Below are positions 9,601 through 16,968 of a stretch of 24,977 bases of DNA, piece after piece; positions within the stretch are counted from its first letter, which is position 1; each line of letters begins with the position of its first letter. The position numbers and the translations under genes are program-made. The notes under the pieces are model-generated. The model worked only from the letters and a program-made list of their open reading frames with translations, made no database searches and was not told the origin of the DNA. The stretch is taken from assembly GCA_019649035.1 (NCBI GenBank), contig BMAT01008407.1:50429-75405 (forward strand), written 5' to 3'. This DNA is from Elysia marginata. Lineage: Eukaryota > Mollusca > Gastropoda > Plakobranchidae.

Positions 9601-10705
9601 AATAGCATTTCAAGGCACTGACCACAAGCATCAATGACGTAGAGACATGTCCTAGAGCTCAGTTACAGATAAAGCATCTGCAGGGGGGCAGCGTGGAAGA
9701 CTGATAAACGCCTCGGACTCAAGATCTGGAGGTCTCGGGTTCTATTCCCAACCATGCTTTAAATTGCAGGGATGCAAGCGGCTTATGCTAAAAAAGCAGG
9801 AAAATTGTACACTCTATAGATGCCCTGATAGAAATTTTGATGGACCAATTTAAAAAAAGTAGATACAACTATGTACTAGTGCCTACACAGCTTTACAACT
9901 CAAAAAAGTGTTTGATTTTCTATGACTCTTAAAAGTTAAATTTGGAGGTTTTCTTTAGCATTTAAGTCATATTTTTTGTTTAGTTTTCCTGCTTTTTCAG
10001 ATAAAGAAAACTGCTAAAAAATCGGAATTCCTGCAAAAATCGGAAAACTTGCAACCTTGAAATTGTAATTGCCTTCGGAAAGCAATTTACCCTACTTTCT
10101 CTTGTCCAACCACATGTAGAATGGGTATACATCCAGCTACAGGCCATTGATTCTAGAATTTGTGATGTACGCCTGCAACACCCCGCATATGTGTTAAAAG
10201 GGGCTTTCGAATATATCTGATTTGCTGCCAGGCATTGTCATTGTGGCGCTGCTCTGTGGCGACAGTTGGAGTTACGCTGAGTAATGAAGCCAATTTTCCC
10301 AAAAGAGATTACATAAAGTAAAAATGAAATTATTCTTCACTTAACAGACATGATTTCTATAGCATTTATAAATTATAGATCTAAGCCTATTTTTATAACA
10401 TTTACTGGCCTATAGTTGAGTGACTGGTCTTACTTCAAGTTCAACACAAAGTTGAACAAAGTCAGTTTCAAGTTTTATAAATGCCACCTCAGGAGTGTTC
10501 ATCATTCATCATTAAATGATAAACTTTTGCCTAACAGTATGATAAGTAGGTTTGGTGAAGCATTATACACTTCATAATGTAAATTTCTTGTCTGTGGTGA
10601 TGTTGATCATCATTTAACTTTGACAAATTATTTCTAACCTGCTGGTGGGTGACCAGCTTTCAGCTGCTCGTCAACAGCAGGTGCATCGCCGCTTGCGCCT
10701 GACAT
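3517..10705 (-). CDS. DAP1: Death-associated protein 1 (DAP1), four coding exons, 114 aa
   Basis: DAP1 is a small, proline-rich, probably disordered cytosolic protein. In vertebrates it is an mTOR substrate that restrains autophagy, and it is associated with dormant ribosomes. Coding exons on the minus strand are 10705-10639, 7331-7226, 6327-6270 and 3630-3517 (67+106+58+114 = 345 nt including TAG). Every junction is GT/AG and the phases (1, 2, 0) fit. Family marks in order: AGHPPAVKVGNMRVVQ (residues 17-32; human AGHPPAVKAGGMRIVQ), SPPK at 58-61, GDKDF at 78-82 and a C-terminus ending NIHQPR (human HIQQPRK). The length of 114 compares with 102 in human. The Ser-Pro at 58-59 matches the region of human Ser51; the human Ser3-Pro site is not kept (MSGA start). 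Odd points are the lengthened exon 3 and the absent final Lys. The family call is from memory and rests on these motifs; it is very likely right. Confidence 0.93.
4171..4467. mobile_element. piggyBac-type MITE with TTAA target duplication
   Basis: The element is bounded by TTAA on both sides (4171-4174 and 4464-4467). It has a perfect 12-bp terminal inverted repeat, CCCCTTCATGAC at 4175-4186 and GTCATGAAGGGG at 4452-4463. TTAA duplication with C-rich termini is the hallmark of the piggyBac superfamily. The 289-bp interior has no coding capacity but holds repeated subterminal GGACGTAC/ACGTAC words (4387-4444). It lies in DAP1 intron 3. Confidence 0.85.
4650..4800 (+). repeat. Dispersed repeat, copy 1 (pairs with 18280-18450)
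   Basis: This copy shares with 18280-18450 the ordered words AATATCTAAAAT / GATATCTAAAAT, TGACTTCTGAAT, CTCAAAACTA, and CATTTGGACAGAATG, in the same orientation and with similar spacing. No ORF is apparent. It lies just beyond the TTAA MITE and may belong to a longer non-autonomous element. Confidence 0.7.
5317..5962. mobile_element. pogo/Tigger-like MITE with TA-flanked termini
   Basis: The 12-bp termini are perfectly inverted: TACAGTGGAAAC at 5317-5328 and GTTTCCACTGTA at 5951-5962. The inner parts carry AATTCAAAG / AATTCGAAT words, as in mariner/pogo/Tigger-type ends that start CAGTGGAACCT...TTCGAA. No intact transposase is seen in the 646 bp, so it is non-autonomous. A second inverted-repeat element appears nested inside at 5537-5790. 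The superfamily assignment is inference from terminal style. Confidence 0.65.
5537..5790. mobile_element. Nested inverted-repeat element (TATGTCTTGCAAYCAG ends)
   Basis: TATGTCTTGCAACCAG at 5537-5552 is matched in inverted orientation by CTGATTGCAAGACATA at 5775-5790 (15 of 16). The span is about 254 bp, in DAP1 intron 3. A third copy of the same end occurs at 4497-4512. That copy and the revcomp of the 5790 end both continue into related text containing CAATAAGTCA. This looks like a small MITE family; I do not recognise the superfamily. Confidence 0.5.
6270..6327 (-). CDS. DAP1: DAP1 coding exon 3, short and diverged
   Basis: The exon is 58 nt, with acceptor ctacctag|CCCTCCC and donor ACTAAG|GTGGGA. 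It completes the split serine codon (AG|C) and gives SPPKSDKHHQTQLVSGAMTK. SPPK and VSG match the human SPPKPTVFISGVIAR segment, but five extra residues lie between them. Without this exon, exon 2 (phase 2) cannot join exon 4 (phase 0) in frame, which supports it independently of similarity. Confidence 0.88.
6741..6800 (-). mobile_element. hAT-like MITE end fragment
   Basis: CTTGCATCCCTG at 6789-6800 is the inverted form of the CAGGGATGCAAG terminus at 9767. The adjoining text (ctcctgcaaaactctgaaaacttg) resembles the right end of the 9767-10059 element. No matching left end was found nearby, so this is a partial copy in DAP1 intron 2. Confidence 0.45.
7226..7331 (-). CDS. DAP1: DAP1 coding exon 2
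   Basis: The acceptor is catgatcag|TGAAGG and the donor is GCCAG|GTAAGAG. The exon encodes VKVGNMRVVQ and then an acidic stretch TPEEEAEYGA. It enters in phase 1, joining with exon 1 to make the GTG valine, and leaves in phase 2. It aligns with the human VKAGGMRIVQ segment and the following charged linker. Confidence 0.93.
7869..8130 (+). repeat. Purine-rich low-complexity stretch
   Basis: A strand-biased G/A-rich run starts with gagagagaggggggagagagaga and continues as gaaagagcaaagaaaag-type sequence. No coding signal; the peptides predicted on the opposite strand are composition artefacts. It lies in DAP1 intron 1. Confidence 0.6.
8235..8305 (-). mobile_element. tRNA-derived SINE head, degraded
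   Basis: On the minus strand a perfect box-B-like GGGTTCAGACC follows text resembling the SINE head at 9128-9205 (an ACCCGATACAG start and the same GGTTCAGACC). Box A is badly eroded. It is a fragment only. Confidence 0.35.
9128..9205 (+). mobile_element. tRNA-derived SINE head
   Basis: The sequence is tRNA-like, with box A TGGTGTAGGG and box B GGGTTCAGACC about 50 bp apart and starting AGCCCGG. The intervening arms do not fold as a proper tRNA and no anticodon stem is kept, so this is a SINE relic and not a tRNA gene. It lies in DAP1 intron 1. Confidence 0.55.
9684..10135 (+). mobile_element. tRNA-SINE split by a hAT-like MITE
   Basis: The tRNA-like head at 9684-9756 has box B GGGTTCTATTCCC. 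The conserved SINE body (TTGCCTTCGGAAAGCAATTTACCC...GTCCAACCAC) begins only at 10069, after an inserted MITE. The body matches the SINE at 11985-12100 (CTGCCTTAGAATAGCAATTTATCC...GTCCACCCAC). Removing 9767-10059 brings head and body together at the spacing seen in that other copy. Confidence 0.65.
9767..10059. mobile_element. hAT-like MITE inserted in a SINE
   Basis: The termini are CAGGGATGCAAG (9767-9778) and CTTGCAACCTTG (10048-10059), a 10-of-12 inverted match. They are flanked by direct AAATTG repeats (9761-9766 and 10060-10065). CAGGG-type ends suggest hAT, whose duplications are normally 8 bp; only 6 clean bases are visible here. The 293 bp are non-coding. Confidence 0.6.
10639..10705 (-). 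CDS. DAP1: DAP1 coding exon 1
   Basis: The ATG is at 10705-10703 and the exon encodes 22 residues ending ...KAGHPPA plus one base. The donor reads GCAG|GTTAGAA (phase 1). This start is chosen because the N-terminus MSGASG followed by AGHPPA mirrors the family, and no longer in-frame family-like sequence lies upstream. Confidence 0.9.
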
Positions 10706-10957
10706 TGTTCTTTGTGAAGCTTTGACAACTACTACAACAAAACTTCAAAGCTAGATCTAGAATCTAGTAGACCTATGCCTCTATTTTCGATTCAATTTAT
10801 ATTTGCAATTTCTGATATGCGTAACAATGTTTCCTATCTGCGAGCGTGGCACACTTGATAAGCAGAGCTGAGGTAACAACGTAACGTAGCAGTTGTGCTT
10901 AGATTTTATTTAGGGCAAGCCTAGCAGTCTATCAACTTATTGAGGTCAACAAAGTTC
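10706..10957. promoter_or_regulatory. Candidate shared promoter between DAP1 and COA1
   Basis: This is the 252 bp between the DAP1 ATG (minus strand) and the candidate COA1 first ATG (plus strand at 10958). It holds several CpGs in an otherwise CpG-poor area (GCGAGCG near 10840, AACGTAACG near 10880) and no obvious TATA box at a fixed place. DAP1 transcription must begin at or above 10705, so promoter activity here is expected for that gene. Use by COA1 is inference. Confidence 0.5.
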
Positions 10958-11010
10958 ATGAGGGTATCGTTGTTACTATTTGCCAGAAAAGAAGACGAGA
11001 AATCAACGCG
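10958..11010 (+). CDS. COA1: Candidate first coding exon of COA1
   Basis: The ATG at 10958 opens 17 codons starting MRVSLLLFARKEDEK, plus two bases, and ends at a strong donor ACGCG|GTGAGT. The phase (2) fits the acceptor at 18650: CG+A makes Arg, and reading continues LTSVSGK into the downstream ATG without a stop. Phase agreement has a one-in-three chance of being accidental. The peptide resembles no known COA1 N-terminus that I recall, and the exon may instead be 5' UTR, or unrelated. Confidence 0.38.
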
Positions 11011-11014
11011 GTGA

Positions 11015-11105
11015 GTATTTGCTGCCGGGGGTGCAAATACGCAAATAATATTATTTTGACCGCGGGTGCAAATAAAAAGAAAATCTTATTTGCAGCCGGT
11101 TGTTA
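11015..11105 (+). repeat. TTTGC-GCCGGGG-TGCAAATA repeated motif cluster
   Basis: Three related units occur: TATTTGCTGCCGGGGGTGCA (11018-11037), GACCGCGGGTGCAAATA (near 11058-11074) and TTATTTGCAGCCGGTTG (near 11087-11103). Related words on the opposite strand recur at 13594-13670. They may be terminal parts of a transposon interrupted by the assembly gap. Confidence 0.45.
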
Positions 11106-11310
11106 CATGGAGTAGGTTGGTTTGAAAAACAAAAACTCGCACATCCATCATTGAAGATAAATGTTTGAAAGATCTGTATTTCCTATTTAGCACTGATAAC
11201 TGGAAAGTTTTTAAGTACAAGTTGCATAAGCCTGTACTGTACATATTGATTCTGGAGCTTGCATGACGCTTAGCAGTGAGCAAGTGCTGTGGAGATTTAT
11301 TCTTGTAGTA

Positions 11311-11751
11311 NNNNNNNNNNNNNNNNNNNNNNNNNNNNNNNNNNNNNNNNNNNNNNNNNNNNNNNNNNNNNNNNNNNNNNNNNNNNNNNNNNNNNNNNNN
11401 NNNNNNNNNNNNNNNNNNNNNNNNNNNNNNNNNNNNNNNNNNNNNNNNNNNNNNNNNNNNNNNNNNNNNNNNNNNNNNNNNNNNNNNNNNNNNNNNNNNN
11501 NNNNNNNNNNNNNNNNNNNNNNNNNNNNNNNNNNNNNNNNNNNNNNNNNNNNNNNNNNNNNNNNNNNNNNNNNNNNNNNNNNNNNNNNNNNNNNNNNNNN
11601 NNNNNNNNNNNNNNNNNNNNNNNNNNNNNNNNNNNNNNNNNNNNNNNNNNNNNNNNNNNNNNNNNNNNNNNNNNNNNNNNNNNNNNNNNNNNNNNNNNNN
11701 NNNNNNNNNNNNNNNNNNNNNNNNNNNNNNNNNNNNNNNNNNNNNNNNNNN
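11311..11751. other. Assembly gap (441 N)
   Basis: A run of N with no readable sequence. Open reading frames predicted across it are artefacts. Confidence 1.
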
Positions 11752-11919
11752 CTTGGGTTAAGTAGTACCTTTTGTTCTAAATTTAAATATCTTTAAGTTA
11801 GGTTATTATTAGGTAATAATAATTTATGCGGTTATAGAAGGAATACATTAAGATATTTTTAACTTGAAACTGGACTTGCTGTCTTTTTTGTTGTTTTTTT
11901 TTTCTTCAATGTTTTTTTT

Positions 11920-11975
11920 CTTCTTCTTCTTCTGTAATTCCTCTTACAGATGGGTGGAGTTAGGAAAGTGTGGAT
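11920..11975 (-). mobile_element. SINE body with (GAA)n tail, minus strand
   Basis: The reverse complement reads ATCCACACTTTCCTAACTCC and continues CACCCATCTGTAAGAG, followed by a GAA-rich tail (TTC run on the plus strand at 11919-11932). It matches the body of the plus-strand copy at 12060-12090 (ATCCAGACTTTCCTCAGTCC). The tRNA head of this copy is missing or eroded. Confidence 0.5.
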
Positions 11976-11984
11976 ACATTACTT

Positions 11985-12105
11985 TCTTTTGGCAGCTACA
12001 ACGGCGGTCACGGGTTCGATTCCTAATCCTGATGCATGTTTAGCTGCCTTAGAATAGCAATTTATCCAGACTTTCCTCAGTCCACCCACCAGCCCTAAAT
12101 AATGA
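11985..12105 (+). mobile_element. tRNA-derived SINE
   Basis: Box B GGGTTCGATTCC lies at about 12012-12023, followed by the body TAGCTGCCTTAGAATAGCAA (12041-12060) and TCAGTCCACCCACCAG. The same body occurs at 10069-10135. The head before box B is only loosely tRNA-like. Confidence 0.55.
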
Positions 12106-12985
12106 GCGATCGTTATAAAATGTCGATGGTTTGACCCAATAAAAACTAGATCTAGGCGTTGGCGACCAAACATTTAATATTAGAGGCCGGAAATCAGACG
12201 TTTAAAATCAACGTGAGTAAATGTTTTAAAAGGTTAATTTAACAAGACTTTTTATATAATTTCAGCTTTCCATTTCAATTTGCTCTTATTATGTTCCAAG
12301 TTTTAGCCGCTGTTTCTCACGTAAACAAACGGATCGCGTTGGGAAGGTCTATTTATAGATTAAATTCGGCGGGAATAGAGAAAAAAAACCAACTGTGTTG
12401 ATAGTGTGTTGCGATTGTAACTACCGCCGCGCTGGATTTCACGCGAGAACTGCGATACATGTACTTTGAAAAAAAAAAAAGAGAAAAATAGTTTCGGATT
12501 TCATTTGCGGGTTTGGTTTTTAAAAACCGGCCGTTTTAGACGGACTTGGGACATATTTTATTCTTTATTAAAGGCCTCCTATCATAAGAATTAATATAAA
12601 ACTTCTATAATGTTGGTACCACAAGAAACCTATTTTATCCCGATTACAATGGTACTATTTTAGGGTGTGTAATTTAATATCCTGTGAATCGTTCACGATT
12701 CTAAAAAGATGACCCACTAAAAACGGCTCGACGGTTCCCTCAAAACCCATTTGATGCATGTTTTTAAAATAGACCGTAATTAACAAACACTCCAAAATTA
12801 TTCAAACAAAACACACCTAGAATGAAAGAGGAAACATTGAGCTTTATTTTGGTATATATTTTATTGCAAACAATTGATTAACAATGGAGATACACATGTG
12901 TAAACTTGACGTAAATGTTGGGGAAAATACCCCGTGTAGCAGGCATTTCAGGCATCTTGGAATAACAATGAGTAGTGGCCTGCTG
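12106..12985. other. Intergenic/intronic DNA with a small CpG-bearing patch
   Basis: No ORF or repeat is recognised. A local CpG-containing patch lies at 12310-12450 (GGATCGCGTTGGG, CCGCCGCGCTGG, TTCACGCGAGAACTGCG), which stands out against CpG-poor surroundings. It could be a young insertion or a hidden promoter. Nothing further can be supported. Confidence 0.35.
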
Positions 12986-12989
12986 GGGA

Positions 12990-13090
12990 AATATGTAAAG
13001 TCTTGAGACTGCCTTCGGCTGTGGAAGACAATAATCCATCTTCTTCTTCTTCTTCTTCTTCTTCTTCTTCTTCTTCTTCTTCTTCTTCTT
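12990..13090 (+). repeat. (TTC)n array on a retroelement-like tail
   Basis: About 17 TTC units run from 13039 to 13090. They are immediately preceded by AAAGTCTTGAGACTGCCTTC and GGCTGTGGAAGACAATAATCC, which resembles the 3' end of L2-type LINEs or their dependent SINEs. The array probably grew from the retroelement's 3' tail. Confidence 0.6.
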
Positions 13091-13593
13091 CCTACTCTTT
13101 CTTCTTGTTCTTCTTTTTTTTCTGGCTTACTGATGCCTATTCGTTTTAGGTCTTTTCAATCTGTTTGTTCTTCTTTCCTTTCATAGTTATGTATACATGT
13201 ACTCCATCTTTCTCTTCTTCTTCTTGATCACTTTTTTGGCCTTATCAATTAACGATCACATAAGAAGTATTTATTACTTCCTTTTGTTGAATTTACAACA
13301 GATAACTCTGTTCTTCGACTATTTTGTTTATGAGTTGGGGAAGAGAACAACTTCAATCGTACTAAAAGGAAAACGTTCTTCATGTTACCTATAGCCACAC
13401 AGCAAATATCCTGTTATTTTACTTTTTTAATTGTAGTAACAGGATGCAGTCTTAAACTTAAGTTAAATCATTTTAACATTCAACCAATGAAACATGTCTT
13501 ATTTACCTACAATACTGCAGCCAAGTCTATACATAATACAGTAAAAACTACTGTACGCTATACCTTCCCCGCGTTACATTCTATTTTGTTTCT

Positions 13594-13662
13594 ATTTCCG
13601 TTTATTTTCACCCCGGCTAAAAAAAAAAGCATTTCCGTTTATTTTCACCCCGGCTGCAAATA
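13594..13662 (+). repeat. Short tandem duplication
   Basis: ATTTCCGTTTATTTTCACCC followed by CGGCT occurs twice, starting near 13594 and 13630 and separated by an A-rich linker. On the opposite strand the unit reads AGCCGGGGTGAAAATAAACG, related to the motif cluster at 11015-11105. Confidence 0.6.
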
Positions 13663-13679
13663 AAGACAGCCCGAGTTAA

Positions 13680-15060
13680 ACGTTTAAAAGTTTCTACTGC
13701 GTTTTTTTTTCTCTAAAAACAAAACAAAAAATTCATGTTAAAACTAGAATTGAGACTATGACAATGATATGTCTAGTCATAAAAATGTTACTTGGTAGAT
13801 ATTAGTTTTACCTATATATACTTTTACTAGGTATTTTGACTCTAGAGAAGGAAAGCATGTACATACATTATTCAAGTACATGTTTTGACGAGTATCGAGT
13901 ACTACTAAAAATTTCGAATGGTTCCACGTCGCAAGTGTAAATAATATAGGCGTGCACGTTACAACAGTAGGTTCTACTTCGCCTTTACAACTTCAAACAC
14001 GACTTGAGTAAATTTCCTAAGTGCACAATGTAAAGTTCGAAAATATAACGCCAAATAGTATTCTTTCTTTTTTTTTTAACAAAATATTGGATATAACATT
14101 AAATCATTACACTAAAATTTTTCTCTGGCCAACATAATAAACCTAGTTTCGTTTTCGCTTTTGACTGTTGTGTCCTAACCTTTTAGGAAACTATCGTCAG
14201 ATACAGTCCTTGTTGTGTTTCTGAGACAAAATAGGAACCTATGATTATTACTTCTGGTAAGAATAACTAAAACATAACAATTTAACAAGCAGTTGGAATT
14301 TTAAAAAGTCTAAGTATCTTTGGCAGGATTTCCACTGGACTGGATCAGCATTTAGATTAGATAGATCTTTATTTAATTCGAGTCAGATTATCGTAACGGT
14401 AATGACATAGGTCTAATGATACTAGATCTAGATATCTAGATCTAGTCTAGAATCTAGATAGGTTTAGAGTGTATTTTTCATGAAAAGGACTTAGCTAGCT
14501 AGATGTATGCCAGAATAATAGACTAAATTGAGAGATTGCCTAAATCTAGGACTATAATAGATACTAGTATTCATGTACTTTCATTTAGTCTTATTACTTC
14601 GGCCTAAATTTACCAGATGCCTGGCACTGGACTTGAGTTTAGCCTTTAGGTCTAAAACTAAGACCTAAGTCTCTTTCTTTCCTATTTTAAAAAGTAAATG
14701 ATTTTGACCTTGCCAAAATTTAAGCCAAATTGAAAAAAATTTGGGTTAGATTAGTAGATTTTATAGTAAGCTTATAATATATGATGTTTTGAGGATTTCC
14801 ATTAAATTCTTTAAAAAAATTTACACTTGGTTGCACCAGTGTCCAACATGATTTAACATAAAATAAGTTGGAGTTAGCGCTAAACTGGACTCAGCGAAAT
14901 TGCTCTGGAGGTTTAAATCAAATTTCTTTTGCACCAAGTATGGTTTGGGATCAAGGTTGAAACAAGAATCGTTTAAAATTAAAGTGACTTTCTTGCTTTA
15001 CAACGCTGGAGTTTCTTGCATATACATTTTCACTTTTGTCAAAATAATCTGCATTCAAGA
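13680..15060. other. AT-rich non-coding DNA
   Basis: No gene is recognised. It contains the perfect palindrome at 14421-14446 and several CTAGATCTAG-type words. Short ORFs (for example 14900-15088) have no family resemblance. Confidence 0.45.
14421..14446. repeat. 26-bp perfect palindrome
   Basis: The first half ACTAGATCTAGAT is followed directly by its exact reverse complement ATCTAGATCTAGT, with no spacer. It is followed by more CTAG-rich sequence up to 14460. Confidence 0.95.
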
Positions 15061-15061
15061 C

Positions 15062-15129
15062 CATAGGACAACACTTTTTAAAAATTAATATTTCAAAAAG
15101 CAGTTTTTTTATAAGCTGTATTTTTTGTT
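15062..15129 (+). repeat. Inverted repeat, left arm, flanking a LINE
   Basis: CATAGGACAACACTTT, AAATTAATATTTCAAAA, GCAGTTTTTTT and ATAAGCTGT recur in the same order on the minus strand at 16225-16159. The two arms differ by a few indels and substitutions. The (TTTA)n LINE tail starts at its inner edge. Confidence 0.8.
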
Positions 15130-16045
15130 TATTTATTTATTTATTTAGTTCCATTTGTAAAAGCGCCGTTTGCCATCTTGTATAAAATGCTCTAGGCGCA
15201 TACGATTTTTAAAATAAAATTAATTCAGAAAGAAAAGTTTGTTCTTAAAAGCGAAAAAAGGATATTTTTTTTACATATTTAACATAAAAAGATGATGTGC
15301 AATATAAAAATTAAATACTTTATTATAATATATATATATAATAAAAAAATGCGATATATCAAATTGCTAAAAAGAAAAGTAGATATACATAGAATAGATA
15401 CATTTATTATAATAAAGTGCATATATTTTGACGAATTTCTACAAAAAACATTTTTAAAAATGTGAGATGGTATAGTAACTTGACAAAAATCACTCAGTGA
15501 TCCCTGATTGGATTATTATCTTAATTTACCCTTATCTCACCCTATAAAATTCAGTGAAAACAAGTAAGTTAAAAAGATGATGAGATGTCGTAAACACTGT
15601 AAGCTTTTTTAAAAAGATGCGTTTTGAGTTGCTTCTTAAAAGTTTTCTCAGTATGGCTATTTTTTCTATGCACAGGCAATTTATTCCACAATTTAGGGCC
15701 GTAAATAGAAAAAGATCTGTCTCCTATCTTTGAGTTTGAGCGTGGAATTTCTAGTATATTTTTAGCTCCTGATCGAAGATGTCGTTCTGGAATATATTTC
15801 TTTAGGAGATCTTTTAAATAAACAGGAACATTTCCCTTGTCACACTTAAAAACATTACATAGTACTTTAAAATCAATTCGCTCTTTTACGGGTAACCAGT
15901 GAAGGCCCTTTAGAACGGGAGTAATGAGTTGATATTTTTTACTTAAAGAAACAATCCACGCTGCCTAGTTTTGCAGTTTTTCAATAGACGTTTTTGGCAA
16001 TCCTGCTAGTAAAGAATTGCAATAATCAAGTCGACTCATTACATT
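15128..16045 (-). mobile_element. 5'-truncated L2/CR1-type LINE, 3' end
   Basis: The minus strand encodes the C-terminal end of a non-LTR retrotransposon reverse transcriptase. MSRLDYCNSLLAGLP is at 16039-15995, then an in-frame TAG at 15967-15965, then HWLPVKERIDFK, VYLKDLLKKYIPERHLRSGA, GDRSFSIYGPKLWNKLP and TFKKQLKTHLFKKAY, ending in TAA at 15571-15569. This motif order is standard for the L2/CR1/Jockey group. The 3' UTR ends with GCGCCTAGAGCATTTTATAC and ACGGCGCTTTTAC before an (AAAT)n tail at 15147-15128. The endonuclease and catalytic RT core are absent, as expected for 5' truncation. Only one stop lies in about 157 codons, so the copy is not very old. It is not able to move by itself. 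Confidence 0.88.
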
Positions 16046-16158
16046 GTAAACAACAAGAAAGTACATGTACCACAAATCCCTTTTCAAAGACAATCGCTTA
16101 CACGATAGGTGCAATGCTTGAGACAAACGCCTCGTTCATGGAAGATTATAAAAATGAG

Positions 16159-16225
16159 AACGAAATATAACAGCTTATTAAAAAAAACTGCGTTTTGAAA
16201 TATTAATTTAAAGTGTTGTCCTATG
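16159..16225 (-). repeat. Inverted repeat, right arm, flanking a LINE
   Basis: Minus-strand copy of 15062-15129, with CATAGGACAACACTTT and AAATTAATATTTCAAAA intact. The arms are about 1.03 kb apart. Confidence 0.8.
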
Positions 16226-16256
16226 ATTGAGGACAAACCACTCTGCCACGCTGCCC
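16217..16256 (-). mobile_element. tRNA-SINE head fragment (box A only)
   Basis: The minus strand reads GGGGCAGCGTGGCAGAGTGG, with a perfect box A (TGGCAGAGTGG). It starts like the SINE head at 9684 (GGGGGGCAGCGTGG). It runs directly into the inverted-repeat arm, so box B is lost. Confidence 0.5.
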
Positions 16257-16356
16257 CTACTAGTACTACTACTATCACCACCACTACCTCAACTACTACT
16301 ACCACTAACATTGCTGCTACTACTACTACTACTACTCAGTTCTACTACTACTACTG

Positions 16357-16417
<61 letters not shown>

Positions 16418-16445
16418 TACTACTACTTAGCTACTACTACTACTG
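16257..16445 (+). repeat. (TAC)n trinucleotide array 1
   Basis: An ACT/TAC repeat with interruptions (CACC, CTCAA, GCTGC, TTAG), purest at 16356-16410. Predicted poly-Thr/poly-Tyr/poly-Val peptides are artefacts of the array. Confidence 0.95.
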
Positions 16446-16968
16446 TAACTTTTGAAATAAAGTTTAAATCTTGAATTGGAAACTTTGAGTTTGTTAATAT
16501 GGGGTAGACATATACCTCAGTGTTAATTTTGTTTTGACTGCATATATTGAATGGTCTCTCTCAATTGAGTTTCTTATTTAATGGTGTTTATAATAATATA
16601 AAGTTCTACCTAGCTACAGCATCTTATTCTAATGTTGCATGCAATAGAACAATAAGAATACTAAAGGAATGAAGAAGTAAAACAAAGAGAATTTAAATTT
16701 CTAGAATTTATTAAGTTAACTTAAACTTATATTAGTTAAAACTATCTATAGCAAAATATATAAGCAACAGTTACAACTTATAAAGCAACAATGACAGATC
16801 ACATTTCATAAAATCTTAAGTCATACTATAGTTTCTCTGAATGTCTAGTCACTTCGGACCTCCTTAAAGTTACAAATTAGGATTTTTTTTAGAGTTTCAG
16901 GTCCTGTTATATATAGCTGTATCATTATATTACAATTTTATTTTTAAACTTAACAAATCAATTCCAGC
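16446..16968. other. AT-rich non-coding DNA
   Basis: No gene, RNA or repeat structure recognised. Confidence 0.4.

Noticed and set aside
11263-11796. Long ORFs spanning 11263-11796
   Set aside because: Almost entirely N residues from the assembly gap.
16223-16474. Poly-Thr / poly-Tyr reading frames in the TAC array
   Set aside because: Every frame of a trinucleotide array stays open. No flanking coding signal.
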